From: Alphaproteobacteria bacterium
GTDB taxonomy: Bacteria; Pseudomonadota; Alphaproteobacteria; Micropepsales; Micropepsaceae
DNA length: 23,966 nt
Assembly (NCBI GenBank): GCA_003451645.1
Contig: DMER01000107.1
Span: 39,554 to 63,519 of the forward strand
Direction: 5' to 3'
The notes under the pieces are model-generated. The model worked only from the letters and a program-made list of their open reading frames with translations. It was not told the origin of the DNA and searched no databases. Below, piece by piece: positions 21,433 to 23,966 of this stretch. Position numbers and translations under genes: made by a program. Position 1 is the stretch's first letter. Each line of letters opens with the position of its first letter.

Positions 21433-22623
21433 CTAGCTGCCAAGCATGGAATCCAGGATGGACAAGCGCCGCTGGCCATCACTGCGGGGTGCCGGTGCCG
21501 CTTCAGCCGGGGCAGCAGGAGGCTTGGGCGCCCGCCGTTGGACCAAATGGGCCATGGGCGGGCAGGCTTCCTTGTCCTGACCCGGAAGTGCGCGCCGGTC
21601 GGTCTCAGGCTCGAAGTCCTCTACGGTATCTTCAAGGACGGGCGGCGAGGCCAGCGCCTTCTGGCGAATGCGTTCGCGATGTTCGTGCGACAAGCGGGAC
21701 GGACGCGCGGCGGGCTTCTCCGGGCTTGCAACTGCCTGAGCCTCGGGTGCGGTAGCTTGCGGCGCCGGTGCCGCAGGCGGCTCGATTTGCGCGGTTGCGG
21801 CAACGGCCCAAGAGAAGTCCATACTGCCTTTGACCCAAGTGCCATCCCAGGTCAGCAAGTCTTCCAAGGGCAAAGGTCTTTGGATCCAGATGCCTTGAGC
21901 GCCGCTGAAGCCACAGGCCCGCAAGCGCTGCAACGTCTCGTCCGACTCGGCACCGACCGCAATGGCCTCAAGCCCATTAGCGCGGGCAAAGCGCAAGCGC
22001 TGCGAGATCGCGCCCGTGCCATTGGGTCCCATCCGTTCAGCCAGGCGCAGGAGCGACTGCCCGCCGACCTTGATCGAGGTGAAAGGCGTTGGCACATAAT
22101 TGCGCAAGTCGACCGGGACGACGCCACCACCATCAAGGGCGACCTGAAAGCGGGCAGCTCGCAAATCGTCCAAGGTCGCGATCAACGTATCAGCATCCGC
22201 GATCAAGGCGCGCTCCGGCGTCTCGATGCAGACAGCTTCGGGCGGGACGCCATATTGCGAGGCCAAATCGCGCAAGGCGGCACAGAAATCCTCCTCCGCC
22301 AGGTCGCTTGGCGAGATGTTGACCGAGAGCGTCCAGCGGTGGCCAGCCTGACGCCAACGGGCAGCACTGGCCAAACCAGTCGACAAGACAAAGAAGGTCA
22401 GGTCCCCCGCCCGCCCGAGGTCCTCAATGACATCCAGGAATAGGCCAGGTGGTAAGAGACCATATTGCGGGTGCTCCCAGCGCACGAAGACCTCAACGCC
22501 CGTGACCTGGCGGGTCGCTAGATCGACGCAGGGTTGATAAACCAGCCGGAACTGATCACGATCAAAGGCTGCAGAGATATCAGCATCCGAAAAGCGCAAT
22601 CGGGGGTTTTGTATTGCAGCCAT
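21433..22623 (-). CDS. degenerate EAL-domain protein with disordered C-terminal tail
   Basis: This 396-residue protein begins at ATG 22623 (GGAG 8 bases upstream). Residues about 12-260 are an EAL domain, with RLVYQPCVDL and EVFVRWEHP in place of EALxRW. Residues kept from the catalytic set: E44, N102 (VNISP), E134 (CIETPE), D164, K185 (SIKVGG), E226 and Q243. The DDFGTGYSSL loop is replaced by DGGGVVPVDL, so the second Asp is Gly165, and loop 6 is lost. Val223 replaces the first Glu of the usual AEGVE. Hydrolysis of cyclic di-GMP is therefore doubtful; binding is possible. Residues 265-396 form an Ala/Pro/Glu-rich, probably unfolded tail ending in RRLSILDSMLGS. There is no GGDEF domain. Confidence 0.85.
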   Translation of the reverse strand: MAAIQNPRLRFSDADISAAFDRDQFRLVYQPCVDLATRQVTGVEVFVRWEHPQYGLLPPGLFLDVIEDLGRAGDLTFFVLSTGLASAARWRQAGHRWTLSVNISPSDLAEEDFCAALRDLASQYGVPPEAVCIETPERALIADADTLIATLDDLRAARFQVALDGGGVVPVDLRNYVPTPFTSIKVGGQSLLRLAERMGPNGTGAISQRLRFARANGLEAIAVGAESDETLQRLRACGFSGAQGIWIQRPLPLEDLLTWDGTWVKGSMDFSWAVAATAQIEPPAAPAPQATAPEAQAVASPEKPAARPSRLSHEHRERIRQKALASPPVLEDTVEDFEPETDRRALPGQDKEACPPMAHLVQRRAPKPPAAPAEAAPAPRSDGQRRLSILDSMLGS

Positions 22624-22796
22624 GCTCAGAACTCCGAAATGGGGTGCGCGCGACAAGGGCGGAGCGCCGTTTGCTGCGGCTGGCTCTTTGTCCTTCGTGA
22701 CCGAGCATGACCACGAACCTCTTAAGAGCGGCTCGACCGCGTCGCTCGCATTTGAAATGATCGAATTGAAAACAAACTCCAACGATGTGGGCACCC

Positions 22797-23588
22797 ATGA
22801 GCGCTGACCTTGCGAAGACACCCATCCCGTCCGCGACCTTGATGTTGCTGCGCGACAGTGCGCGGGGCCTTGAGGTCTTTATGGTTAAGCGGCATCACCA
22901 GATCGATTTCGCCTCAGGGGCTTTGGTGTTTCCCGGCGGCAAGTTGGCTAAAGGAGACAGTGATCCGGCGGTGCGCGGCCATTGTGATGGGGCAGATGGC
23001 CTCGATGAGGAGGCACTGGCGCTCAGGGTTTGCGCGGTACGGGAGGGGTTTGAGGAATCTGGGATCCTGCTCGCCCGGCCTGCGGGCTGCCCGGTGCTCG
23101 CGGGCGGCGAGACCGCAAGTGCGGCGGCCCCCTGGCGCAGCAAGCTCGACAAAGGCGAGTGCGGGATCGCAGAGTTTGCGGCCACTCTGAACGTCCGCCC
23201 CGCTCTCGACCAGTTGGTGCCCTTCGCACGCTGGATCACGCCCACCTTCATGCCCAAGCGCTTTGACACGCATTTCTTTTTGGCCCTGGCGCCTTACGGG
23301 CAACTGGGCCGCCATGACGGCAGCGAAACAGTCGATAGTATTTGGGTGACGGTTGAAGAAGCCCTGTCGGCCACTGACCGTTGGACGATCATCTTTCCGA
23401 CCAAGATGAATTTGCTGAAACTGGGCCGCGCCAAAACGGTCGAGGCAGCCTTTGCCATGGCCCAAGCTCAGCCGGTCGTTTTGGTTGAGCCCGTTGTCAT
23501 TGAGAAGGACGGCAAGAGCTATCTGCGGCTGCCGCCGGAGGCTGGCTATGATGTGGTTGAAGAGCCTCTGGAGAGTGTGCGGGGGTAA
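22797..23588 (+). CDS. NUDIX hydrolase, NUDT19/RppH-unrelated long type
   Basis: This NUDIX protein has about 263 residues. The box is split by an insertion, as in the NUDT19-like group: FPGGKLAKGDSDP, then about 22 residues later LRVCAVREGFEESGILL, giving the REx2EExG core. FARWITPTFMPKRFDTHFF and the late TIIFPTKMNLLKL helix are also typical of that group, whose animal members cleave CoA or acyl-CoA. The start is uncertain: ATG 22797 (MSADLAKTPIPSATL) or ATG 22785; neither has a clear ribosome binding site. It diverges from the EAL gene. The substrate is not known. Confidence 0.85.
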   Translation: MSADLAKTPIPSATLMLLRDSARGLEVFMVKRHHQIDFASGALVFPGGKLAKGDSDPAVRGHCDGADGLDEEALALRVCAVREGFEESGILLARPAGCPVLAGGETASAAAPWRSKLDKGECGIAEFAATLNVRPALDQLVPFARWITPTFMPKRFDTHFFLALAPYGQLGRHDGSETVDSIWVTVEEALSATDRWTIIFPTKMNLLKLGRAKTVEAAFAMAQAQPVVLVEPVVIEKDGKSYLRLPPEAGYDVVEEPLESVRG

Positions 23589-23668
23589 TGCTCCTGGCCG
23601 CCCTTGCTGTCGAAGCTGATCCACAGTAAAACGACGCTCAGAAGTCTATTGGCCTTATGGGGGGCTGG

Positions 23669-23966
23669 ATGGCACGGGCCTGGGCATTGGTGTTGGCGCT
23701 TTTGGCGCTGATCGGGATTATTCTGAACTTTTACTTTGACGCCCGCCGCGAAGCGGTGCGCCAAGTGGCCAAAGTGCCCCTCTTTGCGCATCCACCCTCG
23801 CTGACGAGCGACATCGCGCCTCTGGACATCCAAATTCCGCCAAACATGGATGCCGTGCAATCCGCGGTCTTCGTCGTGGTCGCGACACCAGCCAAGGCGC
23901 CAGGGCGGCGCCAGCCCCACGCAGATCATGGCGAGCGAACGCTCGGGACCGCGTTCAGCGTGGACA
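23669..23966 (+). CDS. membrane-anchored protein, possibly trypsin-like protease (cut by window end)
   Basis: An open frame from ATG 23669, with GGGGGG just upstream, continues past the right edge; 99 residues are visible. One N-terminal hydrophobic helix (MARAWALVLALLALIGIILN) acts as a signal anchor, followed by a periplasmic linker rich in Pro and charged residues. The last visible residues, GTAFSVD, resemble the first strand of trypsin-like serine proteases (the GTAFxVD motif before the catalytic His), but the catalytic residues lie outside the window. It follows the NUDIX gene by 80 bases on the same strand. Confidence 0.6.
   Translation, partial: MARAWALVLALLALIGIILNFYFDARREAVRQVAKVPLFAHPPSLTSDIAPLDIQIPPNMDAVQSAVFVVVATPAKAPGRRQPHADHGERTLGTAFSVD

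Noticed and set aside
21340..22443. 367-residue open frame opposite the EAL gene, also running through the dispersed repeat
   Set aside because: The EAL frame has clear domain motifs; this one has none and begins within a repeat.

Overview
The window looks like a chromosomal piece of an alphaproteobacterium. The DNA is G+C-rich. It carries a queC-queE-queD-queF cluster, a PAS_5-type protein, a CoxE-like VWA protein, a TadG-like protein, and a two-hairpin dispersed repeat of a kind I know from alphaproteobacterial intergenic regions. A Caulobacterales/Hyphomonadaceae-type host would fit, but the sequence alone does not fix the order. There are no rRNA or tRNA genes, no CRISPR array and no recognisable transposase.

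Left end (1-3460) is accessory in character. It opens with a 10-bp-period array of AACGTAACA-type units at the window edge. Next come an A+T-rich orphan gene for a one-pass membrane coiled-coil protein, a MntA nucleotidyltransferase whose HEPN partner is reduced to fragments, an AbrB/VapC toxin-antitoxin pair with a clear operator, and a palindromic intergenic repeat.

Region 3460-6044 is a probable zinc-uptake unit. A Zur-like palindrome overlaps the -10 element, followed by a His/Cys-containing DUF2946-like exported protein and a ZnuD-like TonB-dependent receptor.

Region 6058-9332 is one leftward gene string: queC, queE, queD and queF (7-deazaguanine/queuosine precursor synthesis, overlapping or nearly so), then a CREST-type seven-helix membrane protein and a lipoprotein cytochrome c. 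QueD lacks the usual catalytic cysteine. A KAS III-like synthase gene diverges from queC.

Region 10571-15186 holds envelope and surface genes: two uncharacterised exported proteins, a TadG-like VWA pilus-assembly protein, a PAS_5 protein and an OmpA-family protein. A Phd/PIN toxin-antitoxin pair, a CoxE-like VWA protein and a DUF1778/GNAT toxin-antitoxin pair follow. The window therefore holds four toxin-antitoxin type loci, three intact and one broken.

Region 18043-21432 has a TetR regulator divergent from an O-methyltransferase plus a ferredoxin with a 7Fe-type cysteine pattern, around a perfect 22-bp palindrome. Small membrane proteins and a second methyltransferase follow, then the dispersed repeat. 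The right end carries a degenerate EAL-domain protein divergent from a NUDIX hydrolase, and the start of a membrane-anchored protein, perhaps a trypsin-like protease, cut by the window edge.

The best candidates for something new are the QueD active-site change, the CREST protein attached to the queuosine operon, the TetR/O-methyltransferase/ferredoxin unit, the degenerate EAL protein with its disordered tail, and the repeat array at the left edge. I did not see a clear, complete, undescribed multi-gene system.
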